A DNA stretch of 64,000 nucleotides from Bolinopsis microptera (taxonomy: Eukaryota; Ctenophora; Tentaculata; Lobata; Bolinopsidae), in the NCBI RefSeq assembly GCF_026151205.1, contig NC_087074.1, positions 5,518,001-5,582,000 on the forward strand. Reading direction: 5' to 3'. Every line of letters begins with the position of its first letter. Position 1 is the first letter of the stretch. Position numbers and translations under genes: made by a program. A model generated the notes under the pieces. It searched no databases, was not told the origin of the DNA, and saw only the letters and a program-made list of their open reading frames with translations. Of the stretch, positions 46,737 to 57,452 are shown in pieces.

Positions 46737-47333
46737 TCTTTAAGGAAAACAACAATTTCAGGAAAACAACAATTTTATTTAGTATCAGTTACAGCAAACA
46801 AAAAATATATTTTATATAATATAATATAACTAGGACGAACTTTAGTTTAGAAATCTTGGGGGACTTGGAGTAGCAAGAGATTGACTAGAAGGTATATACC
46901 TTTTACCAAAAACGTCGAAAAGAATCCTGGGTGATACAGGATCGGAGAGTACAGACCATAAAGTTTACGCACCCACCTTTGCCTCCAGAATTCTTGGTTG
47001 GTTGAAAATGTATGCTAACTTGGTCGTTTATACTCCAAGTCCCTTTGTTAAAAGAAGTAATATTATGTACGTCTGGAGTTAACTTCATTCAATAATAACA
47101 ATATCAATATAGTCAATATCAATATCAGACTAAACTATCAAATAAATTGTCAAATATTATTTGTTAATTCGATCTGAATAAAAATTTAGTTAAGTTAAGA
47201 TATTAAATAATTAAAAACATTACAACAAGTGGTTAAAAACGCCCAAAATTGATCTGAGAGCTTTTCAGTCTATAATACAATCATGATAGTAATATTAAGT
47301 GTGTTAAGTGTGTGCTGCTGCGATAAGAATAGA
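46737..47333 (-). other. 3' UTR of full-length CR1-like LINE
   Basis: Strongly similar to 45389-45977. Ends in two AAACAACAATTT-type units, the element's 3' terminal repeat. Confidence 0.75.
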
Positions 47334-50300
47334 TTACTGCAATTTAAAATTGTTTGGATTCCAAGTATCTTTTAAATCAGCAGCCTGTACTTGTAATAAT
47401 AGTGCCTTGGTTCTCAATTTTATCAAGTTAATGGAAGTTTCTAGGCAATTGCTTGAGGTTAGAATTTTTTTATGAACAGTGTTCCAAAGCTTGGCTGCAG
47501 TGAACAAAAAAGTATTTGATTTATTAAGAAGAATAACCGTTAAACTCGTTGTACGGTTTGAAATGTTGATGGCCTCATAAAGGGAGTATGGGCAGTGGTA
47601 CTTGATAATCTTAGAGAATTCTGAAATGCAATGGTACTTGAACAAGTTTTGAACTGTAAGAATTTTAAGTCTATTAAAAATGGGTTTTGTATGCTCCTTT
47701 TCAAAATGTTTATGGCCTAATCTTTGCATACCATATGGTCTAGTTCTTGCACATGTTGATTGTTTATCTAGATATGAGTCGAGATCACCAAAAAGGATCC
47801 TTATACAGTGCTTCTGAGTGATAAAAAGACTGTCATTGGACCGTTCCTTGATGACAACACCCCAAACACTTATACCATAACTGAGATGTGATTCAAAAAG
47901 AGCATTATATATTTTCAAGTATAGTTCAGCAGGTATAAAGTGCCGGATTCTACAGATTGCACCAGTCATGGTCCGCAGCTTTTTACGGATGTAGTGCATG
48001 TGGGCAGACCAGTTTAGCTTACTATCTATAACAACACCTAAGAATTTGGTATCCTTGACTTTAGTGATAACCTTACCATCGATGAATATTGATCTAGATT
48101 CATCTAGCAGGTTAGCAAATGGTCTAGTCCGCGCACAGGTGTCATCATATTCAGAGGCAGGTTTAAAATGTATGTAGCAGCATTTGGACATGTTGATATG
48201 AAGTAGATTACATTTCATGTAAATCGAGACATGTTTAAGGGGGGGGGGCCAATGGATATTTTTTTGTGAAACTTGATTTCGAGATAGTAGTTGACCAACA
48301 AACTAAGACCAGTGACCGAACTTTTGAGGGGGTCCCGGACCCCAACCGCCAAACGGTGCGCGCAGGGCAGCCACGCCCATATTTGGTCCAAATTAGGCCC
48401 AATTTAGCTAAATACCCTGAACATGCCCAAAACCAAGGTTTATGGTGCTCTACTTGTAGCTAGTGGTCTCCTGAACTCGTATATGAAATTTCATCAAGAT
48501 TGGACGAAAAATGACTGAGTTATGAGCCAAAAACCATATGCCCATATTTGGGCATACGCACCAAATTTGGTAGATTTCGGCCCATAAATTGGTCAAATAT
48601 CAATATTTTTGAATGAAACTTACTTTATATGAAAGGTAAGCCTAAACTACATATTATCTGTAAGTTATAGCTTTATATCTGTTTAAATGTGGATACTAAG
48701 GCGAAAAAGCCACAAAAAATGAACTAAATTGCCCATATCTCGGTTCGCGATATTTGCGGAATTGATCTCATTAAAATTGTAACAACTCAATCAGTTTTCA
48801 AAATTTTTGCATGAAATTTTCGGAATCGACTCGAAATTGCATTTCCACCTTATTTTAAATACGGATTTTTGATTTAGGCCTCCAAAAAAATTTGGCGGCC
48901 AAATTCCAAAATTATCTCACAAAAATTCAGAATTTGGCCGCCAAATTTTTTTGGAGGCCTAAATCAAAAATCCGTATTTAAAATAAGGTGGAAATGCGAT
49001 TTCGAGTCGATTCCGAAAATTTCATGCACAAATTTTGAAAACTGATTGAGTTGTTACAATTTTAATGAGATCAATTCCGCAAATATCGCGAACCGAGATA
49101 TGGGCAATTTAGTTCATTTTTTGTGGCTTTTTCGCCTTAGTATCCACATTTAAACAGATATAAAGCTATAACTTACAGATAATATGTAGTTTAGGCTTAC
49201 CTTTCATATAAAGTAATTTTCATTCAAAAATATTGATATTTGACCAATTTATGGGCCGAAATCTACCAAATTTGGTGCGTATGCCCAAATATGGGCATAT
49301 GGTTTTTGGCTCATAACTCAGTCATTTTTTGTCCAATCTTGATGAAATTTCATATACGAGTTCAGGAGACCACTAGCTACAAGTAGAGCACCATAAACCT
49401 TGGTTTTGGGCATGTTCAGGGTATTTGGCTAAATTGGGCCTAATTTGGACCAATTATGGGCGTGGCTGCCATGCGCGCTCCGTTTGGCGGTTGGGGTCCG
49501 GGACCCCCTCAAAAGTTCGGTCACTGGTCTTAGTTTGTTGGTCAATTGCTATCTCGAAATCAAGTTTCACAAAAAAATACCCATTGGCCCCCCCCCTTAA
49601 GTACTAAGTTGGCTTTTTTATATGTTGCTTCTCTAGATGGTCCTGATATGAAGATATTAGTGTCATCAGCATAAAGTACAAATTTCACCTCACTGTCTGA
49701 AAAACAGTTTACTATATCGTTCATATACAGTAGGAAGAGTAGTGGCCCAAGAATTGACCCTTGTGGTACTCCAAATTTCACGTCCATTGTTACTGATGGT
49801 ACATCGTTATACATAACATACTGCTTTCTGTTAGTCAAATAGCTTTTAAGTAAGGTAAGTGCTGAACCCCTAATACCGTAGGAATTTAACTTGCTTAGAA
49901 GAATATTGTGATCAAGGGTGTCAAAGGCTTTGCTCAAGTCAATGAATATGCCCAATACATGTTTATTGCTAGCCAGAGACTTTGTAACGGAGTCTATAGA
50001 TTTGTGTAGAGCATGAGTGGTAGAATGGCCTTTTCTAAATCCAAACTGTGAGTCTGTTAGTACACCTTTAGATGTGAAGAAATTATAAAGGCGTTTGTAA
50101 ATGATCTTCTCAAAGATTTTTCCAAATAAAGGTAATATTGATACAGGCCGATAATTTTCAATGCATTCCTTATTGTCTTTCTTGTAAATAGGAATAACTT
50201 TACCAGTTTTAAATATACTTGGGAATGTACCACTTTGTATACATGTGTTGTAAAGCCTGGCCAAGGTACCAGCAATGAGCTTTGTCGATTTTTTTACAAC

Positions 50301-52100
50301 GATTATAGGTATGTCACTCGCCTTGCCATTTTGAAAATCTCTGATGACCTCGACAATCTCGTCTTCATTAGTTTCTTCTAGGTATATGGAGTCAGATACT
50401 GAATTAGACATGAACTGAGCAAATGATTCTACTGGTTCCAGAGAAATACTATTGTTTGACAATACATTTTTATTGAGATTACTTGCAAGAGATGTAAAAT
50501 ATTCACAAAATTTGTTAGCAATTATTCGTCTGCAAGTAACTCTCTGGCCATCTATGACGAAATCGTCCTTACATCTAGACAAATTTTTACCACGGAGTTC
50601 ATTTATAACTTCCCAAGTCTTTTTCGAATTCATGCTGTACTTCTCGAATTTTTGAGTATAGCACATAGCCTTTGCCATATTTATTGACCTTTTGAGAAAC
50701 TTGTCGAATTCCTTGTAGTAGATGTGCTTGTTTGGGTCCCCGTCAGGTAGTTTTAATGTACAAGTCTTCTTCCATTCGAAATACAACCTAGCTTTCTTAT
50801 CGATGGAATTAATTAGGCCCTGGGTAATCCAAGGGTTGGTTATGCTGTTACGTTTAGTGGTTCTAGGAGTTAGAAGTTTGCAAGACAAATCTATCTTTTC
50901 TTGAAATAACTGCATGAAAGAATCAAATGTGTTACAGCTGTGGTGGAACCTATCTACATCGTTTTCTATTTCAAGACAGAGCTTTTCTAAGTTAGCATTA
51001 CTATAGTCGTAGTGTATAGTAATTTTGTCTGATGAATCAGGTGTTGGCACAGAGTCAGGGGAAAGTTCAATAAGAGTGAATATAGGGTGATGGTGGGAGA
51101 TCTTGTCAGATATCACACCAGAAATAAGGGTTTGATCTACTACATTGGTATGGATATTGTCAATACAGGTCCTGGAACAGCCAGGCATTTGGTGAGTTGG
51201 TACTGATATGGTTGGTATGAAGCCGTTGTTGAATATTATTTCTTGGAATTTGTCCTCTGATGGAGATGGGTCCTTCAACATGTTTATATTGAAATCACCA
51301 AGAATATATACTTTTTTGCCATTCAGTTTTGAGAGAATACATTCATATGCTTCGTTGAACAGTTCAAGTGATGCGTTTGGGGGACGGTATATAACCCCTA
51401 CAACAGTTGGGTCTTGCAAGCTAGTGATGGATACGAACAGTGATTCTATGTGTTCATTACAGAGAGATAAGCCAGGGATTTTGTTAAAGTTAAAGGAGTT
51501 GTGCAGGTAAAGACACACTCCTGATCCTTTGCCCTTGAACTGGTTTTTCTTTTGACAAAAATAACGTGATTGGTAACAGGAGGAGTATCCGTTAAGCTGA
51601 TACAGAGTTCCATTTTCGGGATTAGTATTTGTTTCTGCAAGACCGATAACAGAGAATTTGTGGTCGATACAAGACAGCTCAACTGCAAAGTTGTCAAAGT
51701 TTGATGCATTTCCATCAATATTTAGGAATAATTTGGACAAATATTTAGCTGAATTTTTAGGTAGGACGGTAGCATTCAACTCAGTTATGGAGAATGTTTT
51801 GCAATTTTCAAGAATCTTTGAGCTATTGTAGATAGATTCAATATAATTAACTGGCTCATCATCAATGAGGCCATTGTTTGCAAAGTGTGGAGCTTGGTAG
51901 AAAGGGTTGTACCGTACAATATCATTGGCATCAGTGCATATTTTGCAGTATGTTGCATCTCGAAATTTGGTTATGTTATCATCAGTTTTACATTTTTTGT
52001 GCATTATTTTGTCACACATCTGACAAATCAAAAATGGATGTCCAGCACGCACAGGTCTATCGCAACAGCAGCAGATTTCGCATATCAGTTTGACTACCAT
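47334..52100 (-). pseudogene. LINE ORF2 (PHD, endonuclease, RT), interrupted by a 1.36-kb insertion
   Basis: The N-terminal part 52100-49597 has a Cys/His-rich PHD-type finger (CEICCCCDRP..CQMCDK..CKIC), then an APE-type endonuclease domain (VIGLAETNT, GDFNINM, ISHHHPIF). The RT follows with YRPVSILPLFGKIFEKIIYK, DSQFGFRKGHST, FIDLSKAFDTLDH, GVPQGSILGPLLFL and YADD. The remainder of the RT and C-terminal tail continue at 48234-47334 (HLSYGISVWGV). Deleting the insert and one TTAA joins the two in frame, for 1134 codons, with no other lesion seen. ORF2 starts inside the end of ORF1 (7-nt overlap, ATGGTAG), which suggests termination-reinitiation. CR1/L2-like clade by domain set. The residue aligned with the usual catalytic Asp of SDH is His here (SHH); whether that is tolerated in this clade I cannot say. 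Confidence 0.85.
48235..49600. mobile_element. 1.36-kb palindromic element with G-tract ends, inserted in LINE ORF2
   Basis: Body 48239-49596: ten G plus CCAATGGATATTTTTTTGTG at one end and the inverse complement with nine C at the other. The two halves are inverse complements along nearly the whole length, about 660 bp each, meeting near the AAATTTTTTTGGAGGCC block at about 48900. TTAA flanks both ends (48235, 49597). Non-coding. It shares interior blocks with the 32465-33154 element. Insertion postdates the LINE. Confidence 0.9.
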
Positions 52101-54127
52101 GACTGGATTACAGATCTACGAGAACGTGGGGAAAATCTATTTTGGGCCTTGGTAACATCACTGAACAACCTCCCATCAACGGGGCTACCTAGAATCTTAT
52201 GGGCAATTGCCCGGGAGAGTTTGAAGATACCGCTTGACCCCAGGTGGATTGGGTCATCCGGCTTCTTGTACCTACAAAACTGTTTGTTCAGTAGACCCTC
52301 CTCATCGACAAAACTATCAAAATCTAAATTTCCTATTCTAGCGTTGGTATTACAGTACCCAAACAATATACTATTAAACTCCATGGCTCTCTCATTTAGC
52401 CAGGAGGACCTAGTTGGTAGGATTGGTGAAACTATAACTTTAGAGTAAGGACAAATTTCACAAATATTCGTGAGCTTCTTCGTCAGCTCATTAGCCCAGT
52501 GTTTAACATCACCCCCTCCCCTCTTAATATTATTTACACCACAGTGTACTACAACATTCTTATATCCTACACAAAGGGCAGGGTCTAACTGATCTATTGT
52601 GAAGCATTCAAGTCTTTTTCCAGGCAGTTTGTGACCGAATGTCCCTTTTCCAGCACCAAATCGGAGGAACCGGGTATTTGAGTCACCAATAATCAATGTT
52701 GCATTGCTACTGCTGCTCACGTAGCGGAACGTTATACTGAATCTCACGTCCCTCCTTTCACTGCTCTTATCTATTCTGTGGTCCCAGAGGAACTGAGACT
52801 GCTTGCTCATGATATATAGACTGCGTCCCTCTATTGTCTCAATGACTTCCCCACTTTCTGATCCTTTCATTGAGAACTTAACTGAACACTGGCTTCCTAA
52901 CGATACAGTGAAAATCGAACTATCATGCACAAGCGAGTTCTCGTTATCCGAGTGTTTAGGGAGAAAACTGCTCTCATCATTGTACCGGTTGATCAGGCAT
53001 TGATTAATAACTGTTTCAGGGCAAAGCTTCTTTATCCTTGAGGCAAGTTCAGCAAGAACTTCAGGCAGGTCTTCTGATATGGGCTTAGCAGCTTTTGCCC
53101 CGGGGTAATCATATCGTTCACCAAAGCTTATAACTCCATGCCCGTTTTCTGTGTTCTTGACAAAATCATCGTTCTGTTGAGCAAGGAAATCTAATAGCTG
53201 AGAGTTCAAGGTTGTATCAATGAATTCTGGTAAATAAGACATGATGTGCTTAGACTTAGGGTCGTCTGCACTTGAAGGCTTCTGTGCATCTAGCAGGAGC
53301 TGTTCATGGTCTGTTTCACAGGCTGCTGGTGGCCCTATGATAAAAGGAGGCATGGGCAGGTCAGGAGTGGATACGTTTGAGGATCTGCTGTTTTTGAAAC
53401 AGTTAATATCAACTTTGAGCTCAGCAAGCTTGGTGTTTATGGAGTCAAGAGTCCTAAGGTGGCTATCATTGTCTTTCAAGTTTTTAATGGATGTTTGAAT
53501 ATCTTCTAAGGACTTGTGTATAGAGCTTTCGTTAAAAGTAGTATGACCCATTGGAATGCTGGAGGGGGCTGACAAATAAGAAGGGGACTTAACCTCGTGG
53601 TCACATCTCTTGCCACTTATTACAGCACAGACATTTTCTGCAAGGCCAAGCAGGGATAGTAGACCCTCTGCTAAGGTGAGTTTTTTAAGAGATGGGCAGC
53701 TCTTAACCATAGATGGCGTTATGATTGCAAATTTGTTCACATCAAGTTTTAGAATGTTACAGATGTTGAGCTTAATGATATCTACCTCTGAGCGCAGGCT
53801 CTGCGAGTGAGTCAACAGGAAGTTGTCAAGGGGGGTAGACCCTGAGAAGAAACTAAGGAGGCTGCTACAATCTTTATTTTCCTCTGATTCGTGGTATTCT
53901 GAAAGAATTATATTTTCAACATCCTTCAGTACTTCGTCAATTTCCACCATAACGGTAGGAGTCGTGGGTGCAGGTGTAGTCTGATCCGGAACCGTAGTAG
54001 TTGAAGTCTGGTCCGGAACCATATAGGTTGACGGGGCAAAGGAGTGTGTGTGCTGTTCGCTATTGCTCACACCAAACGGCAACCTAGTAAATGTTTTGTA
54101 TGGACACCGGTCTCCATCACGATACAA
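52094..54127 (-). CDS. LINE ORF1 with AlkB-like dioxygenase and SGNH hydrolase domains
   Basis: Frame of 677 codons with no ATG at its very start; the first ATG is at residue 36 (54022). Residues 60-250 are helical and probably a multimerising segment. Residues 300-470 look like an AlkB-type Fe(II)/2-oxoglutarate dioxygenase: NRYNDESSFLPKHSDNE gives the HxD pair (H392, D394), the distal His is likely in LWDHRI (H450), and the Arg-rich RFSITFR close (R462, R468) fits 2OG binding. Residues 475-650 form an SGNH/GDSL-type hydrolase: GDSN with the nucleophile Ser 483, HCGVNN, and DPIH with catalytic Asp/His (625, 628). SGNH esterase domains are known in ORF1 of CR1-type LINEs; the AlkB partner is what stands out. 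All key residues are intact, so the protein may be active. It ends 7 nt inside ORF2. Confidence 0.8.
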   Translation of the reverse strand: MYRDGDRCPYKTFTRLPFGVSNSEQHTHSFAPSTYMVPDQTSTTTVPDQTTPAPTTPTVMVEIDEVLKDVENIILSEYHESEENKDCSSLLSFFSGSTPLDNFLLTHSQSLRSEVDIIKLNICNILKLDVNKFAIITPSMVKSCPSLKKLTLAEGLLSLLGLAENVCAVISGKRCDHEVKSPSYLSAPSSIPMGHTTFNESSIHKSLEDIQTSIKNLKDNDSHLRTLDSINTKLAELKVDINCFKNSRSSNVSTPDLPMPPFIIGPPAACETDHEQLLLDAQKPSSADDPKSKHIMSYLPEFIDTTLNSQLLDFLAQQNDDFVKNTENGHGVISFGERYDYPGAKAAKPISEDLPEVLAELASRIKKLCPETVINQCLINRYNDESSFLPKHSDNENSLVHDSSIFTVSLGSQCSVKFSMKGSESGEVIETIEGRSLYIMSKQSQFLWDHRIDKSSERRDVRFSITFRYVSSSSNATLIIGDSNTRFLRFGAGKGTFGHKLPGKRLECFTIDQLDPALCVGYKNVVVHCGVNNIKRGGGDVKHWANELTKKLTNICEICPYSKVIVSPILPTRSSWLNERAMEFNSILFGYCNTNARIGNLDFDSFVDEEGLLNKQFCRYKKPDDPIHLGSSGIFKLSRAIAHKILGSPVDGRLFSDVTKAQNRFSPRSRRSVIQSW

Positions 54128-55125
54128 AATTAGGATTGTAGAATTTATTGTATACCTTTTAGTGCAGTGGAGGTAGCAGTGTGGTGCATTAATAGAATGA
54201 CAGCCTACTAATTTAGAGTTGTTTTTAAGTGAGCATAATGGGTATTTTTTTGGACCTAAAGGTTTAAGTATGGCAACTTTAAAATTGGTTCTTTTAATCG
54301 TTTATTAAATATCAGTTTAAAAATATATAAATCTGGAATCTGTTCACACTGTGAACCAGTCCTATAAAAATTTCAAAAATCCTCTTAAATTAAATATTAA
54401 AAACGTCTCAATAATGGAAATAGTCATACAATTAATAAATCTACCAAATTCTTAATATATACCTAAGAGAAAAAATACCTACCTAAGTCAATGTCTACCT
54501 GTAATACACTAAATATTAGGTTAAATACATAGGTGGTGGAGTCAGCACACATTTACCAAAATCAAAAATTTGTTTTATTTTTTATAGGAGGAACCTGTTA
54601 GATGGGCCGACAACACTGGATTAAATTTGATTTTGATGAAGGGGATTGTTTTCAAATGATAGCTGCACTTCTAGTTAGTTTCGTGAGCTACACATATTTT
54701 GATGTTTGCATTTTTCAATATTTCTACTAGACAGTGCAAACATATTAATTTGTAATTTAGTATAACAAGTTTTAAAGTTTGACATGCGTTAGAATTTATA
54801 TTTTGATTGCTTTTTCAAATTTGCTTGTGTCATGGATTCAATTGAGCAAAACGTTAATTTTTTGATCCAGCTCGTAGTTTTAACTTCGATCTTTAAAAAG
54901 TAAAAGTGTTGTTGCAAGAACAAAAATCAAATTATCAGACTTTACTGTTATGTTTACTGGGTTTATCGGCACAAGGCAAATTATGTTAGAAGGGTTAAAA
55001 ACCCAGCATGATCATGAAATAAATTATAGTATATTGCAGTAATTTTGTGTTGCTAAGTTAATTACAACATTGGATCGAGCCGTGCAACTAGCTAGTTGAA
55101 GGTAAAGATTCAACAAAATCATGTG
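54128..55125. other. LINE 5' flank and intergenic DNA
   Basis: Just upstream of ORF1 the frame extends without a clear UTR boundary. A stretch reading CPYKTFTRLPFGVS at the ORF1 start may be flank. Beyond 54200 nothing recognised. Confidence 0.4.
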
Positions 55126-55265
55126 TAGTGTAGTCATGCACTACTGAGCCGCGCATTTAATAATGCTTAACTTGGTGCAACCGTTAAATCAGCAAAACAT
55201 GCATTATTGGCATGGACCACGCCGAGTTCCGAAGAATTGACATTTGCATTGTCAAATCAAATCGA
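55126..55265 (+). repeat. Dispersed repeat C, divergent copy
   Basis: TCATGCACTACTGAGCCGCGCA, then CGCCGAGTTCCGAAGAATTG, recognisably the 23256 family with an altered middle. Confidence 0.55.
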
Positions 55266-55413
55266 ATCGAGTCAAATTATAATGACACAAACATCATCAC
55301 ACATCATCAAAAATATATTTAATAAAGCTAAAGTTTAACAGTTATCTTAAATCTATTGGCCTAAACAACCAAATTAAAATGAATCTAATTTACATACTTA
55401 CCACTGCTATATA

Positions 55414-55500
55414 AGTTACTGGGCCGCGCTCAGCCTGTCATTCCGCCGAATCTCTATTCGGCGTTAATTATAAACATGATAGCCTGAGGTCCCCAGGTAA
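55414..55500 (-). repeat. Dispersed repeat A, copy 4 (inverted)
   Basis: GTTACTGGGCCGCGCTCAGC, CCGCCGAATCTCTATTCGGC and CATGATAGCCTGAGG. Confidence 0.75.
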
Positions 55501-55724
55501 CTATATAAGTTGATAAAGCGTTTTTTAATCAACAAATTATTTTAAAAAATAAAAAATAAAATGCGCGTGCACCTGCAGCTTAACCAAACGCCGCGCAATT
55601 AATTTTTAATTGTGCTTATATTTGATTCACATTAAAAAATTAAACTTTTGTACCAAATCTATCAGCTGTACCAAATCTATCAGCTGTCGTGCGGCGCACC
55701 ATTTGCGCTCACCATTTGCAGCAG

Positions 55725-55890
55725 TTAGCAGCAGTTAGCAGCAGTTAGCAGTAGTTTCGTTGCACTTTAGTCTCCTGTGGGCTGCGCTGCGCATCAAATA
55801 ATTCTTCTCACAATCACAGTAGATCGTCGAAATGCACCACTGGGCCTACCTCGCCGAGCTGCGAAGGATTGACATCGTGAATCATAGATT
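55725..55890 (+). repeat. GCAGTTAGCA short tandem repeat plus dispersed repeat C, copy 3
   Basis: Four GCAGTTAGCA-like units at 55725-55760, then at 55785-55890 GCGCATCAAATAATTCTTCTC and GAGCTGCGAAGGATTGACAT. Confidence 0.75.
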
Positions 55891-57452
55891 TGGACTTAAG
55901 ATACAACCTAAAAATGAATATTTAAGTATTGATACTATGATATGTTATTATTATCAAACATCTTCCAGGATTTCCATTTGTAACTAAATAATTAATATTG
56001 GCTATAATAGAACGAGCTCACTTTTTGTATATTAAACTTAACTCCCAATATCACAGGATTGAAACTCTGTCCATAGCATTATCCTAATAGCATTAATACA
56101 AATGTTTGCAGTAGGTTTACGTATTTATTAGAATCTTTCTGCATTCATAAAGAGTGGCTTGGTGCAATACAATAGTCACTTTTAGAGCTTGTGAACATCA
56201 AGAAGTCACATATGTCAAGTCCACTCAGTCCAGCCTTTCACTTTAACCGAGGAATTTTCAGCCACTGCCCAAATATTGAACATACTCTGTGTCATGCTTG
56301 CTTTTTAATTTTTGTTTTAATGTTATTTAATGTAAGTATAAAATCTAGGCCATATTATTTCATATTCCAAATTAACATCACTAACTTTACTCTGCTTTTA
56401 TTTATTTGTTATTTATTTACTTTGTTTATTATTGTTTATTTACTTTGTTAAACATTTCTGTGACATAATCAATGTTGAGGTATACCTGTGACATTTATTA
56501 TAAATCGTTACATCTCATGGCATTACTATTCATGTTCATGAAATTCCAAATTTCACCATTTAAAAGTCGACTATCAAATTAATTTTACAATTCACACTAT
56601 CCCTTATCACTATCAAATAAGAGTTTATTGTGTTAAATAATGAGCGAGAACTCAATAAAGACTGTTATGAGCCACTATATTTTTGATTTTAATTATTTTA
56701 AATATGACTAATTTGAAAATTACTTATATTTAGAAAACCTGATTCTAATCCCTTATGGGTGTCCCTCGGGTCTTCCAATCAATCAAATTAACCCTTGCCT
56801 TGTCCATTGTTGTAGAAACTATAAAAATTAGCGGAGACAATTTGATTTGAATCAAAACTCAAGAGATTTTCTTTCTGAACTTGTGGCGGGACAGATTATA
56901 GTTTTTGTATTGACGCAGGTTTTATTTGAGAAGATATGCTAATGATAACTTTCCTAAATTTTATTGGCTTTTAAAATGTATGGTCAAACAAAATGGCCGA
57001 TAGTTGGACAAATTTTACAAATCTTAGTTGTGTTACAAGTAGTTTCAGCTACAGTTACATTACCCTGTGTTGTGTAGGTATGTCCTGGTTTAGACTTGTT
57101 TATTGAACTTTAATCTTAAAGTTTGTCCTAAATAAATAAATAAATATTGAGTTTTGTTACAATTGTCACTTGTACAAGTACAGAGACAAAGTATACGGAA
57201 CTGAAACTTTGATCCAGTTTTGTCAATTAGTTAGTGACACAATCATTACCCCAAAAACAGCATGTGTTGAAATTGGTATTGGTGATGATTGCAATTGATA
57301 TTTGAAATTGGTATTGCTAAAGAAATGTTAATTATACCTCTCTGTTTATATTCAATTTGTTTCCTTTCTCTGTTGGAAATTTAAATTGATCTTTTACATC
57401 TCAGCTATGACATGATACTTGTTCTCAATCTTTGAGGCTGCAAACTGAAGTT
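55891..57452. other. Intergenic, 5' region of the MAP3K gene
   Basis: No exon recognised. The ATG at 57453 is the first codon of a phase-consistent gene, but a 5' UTR exon or more N-terminal coding exon upstream is possible. Confidence 0.4.

Noticed and set aside
54040-54127. Segment PYKTFTRLPFGVS resembling a Ty3/Gypsy RT motif
   Set aside because: Too short, lacks neighbouring RT motifs and lies before the first ATG of LINE ORF1; probably chance.
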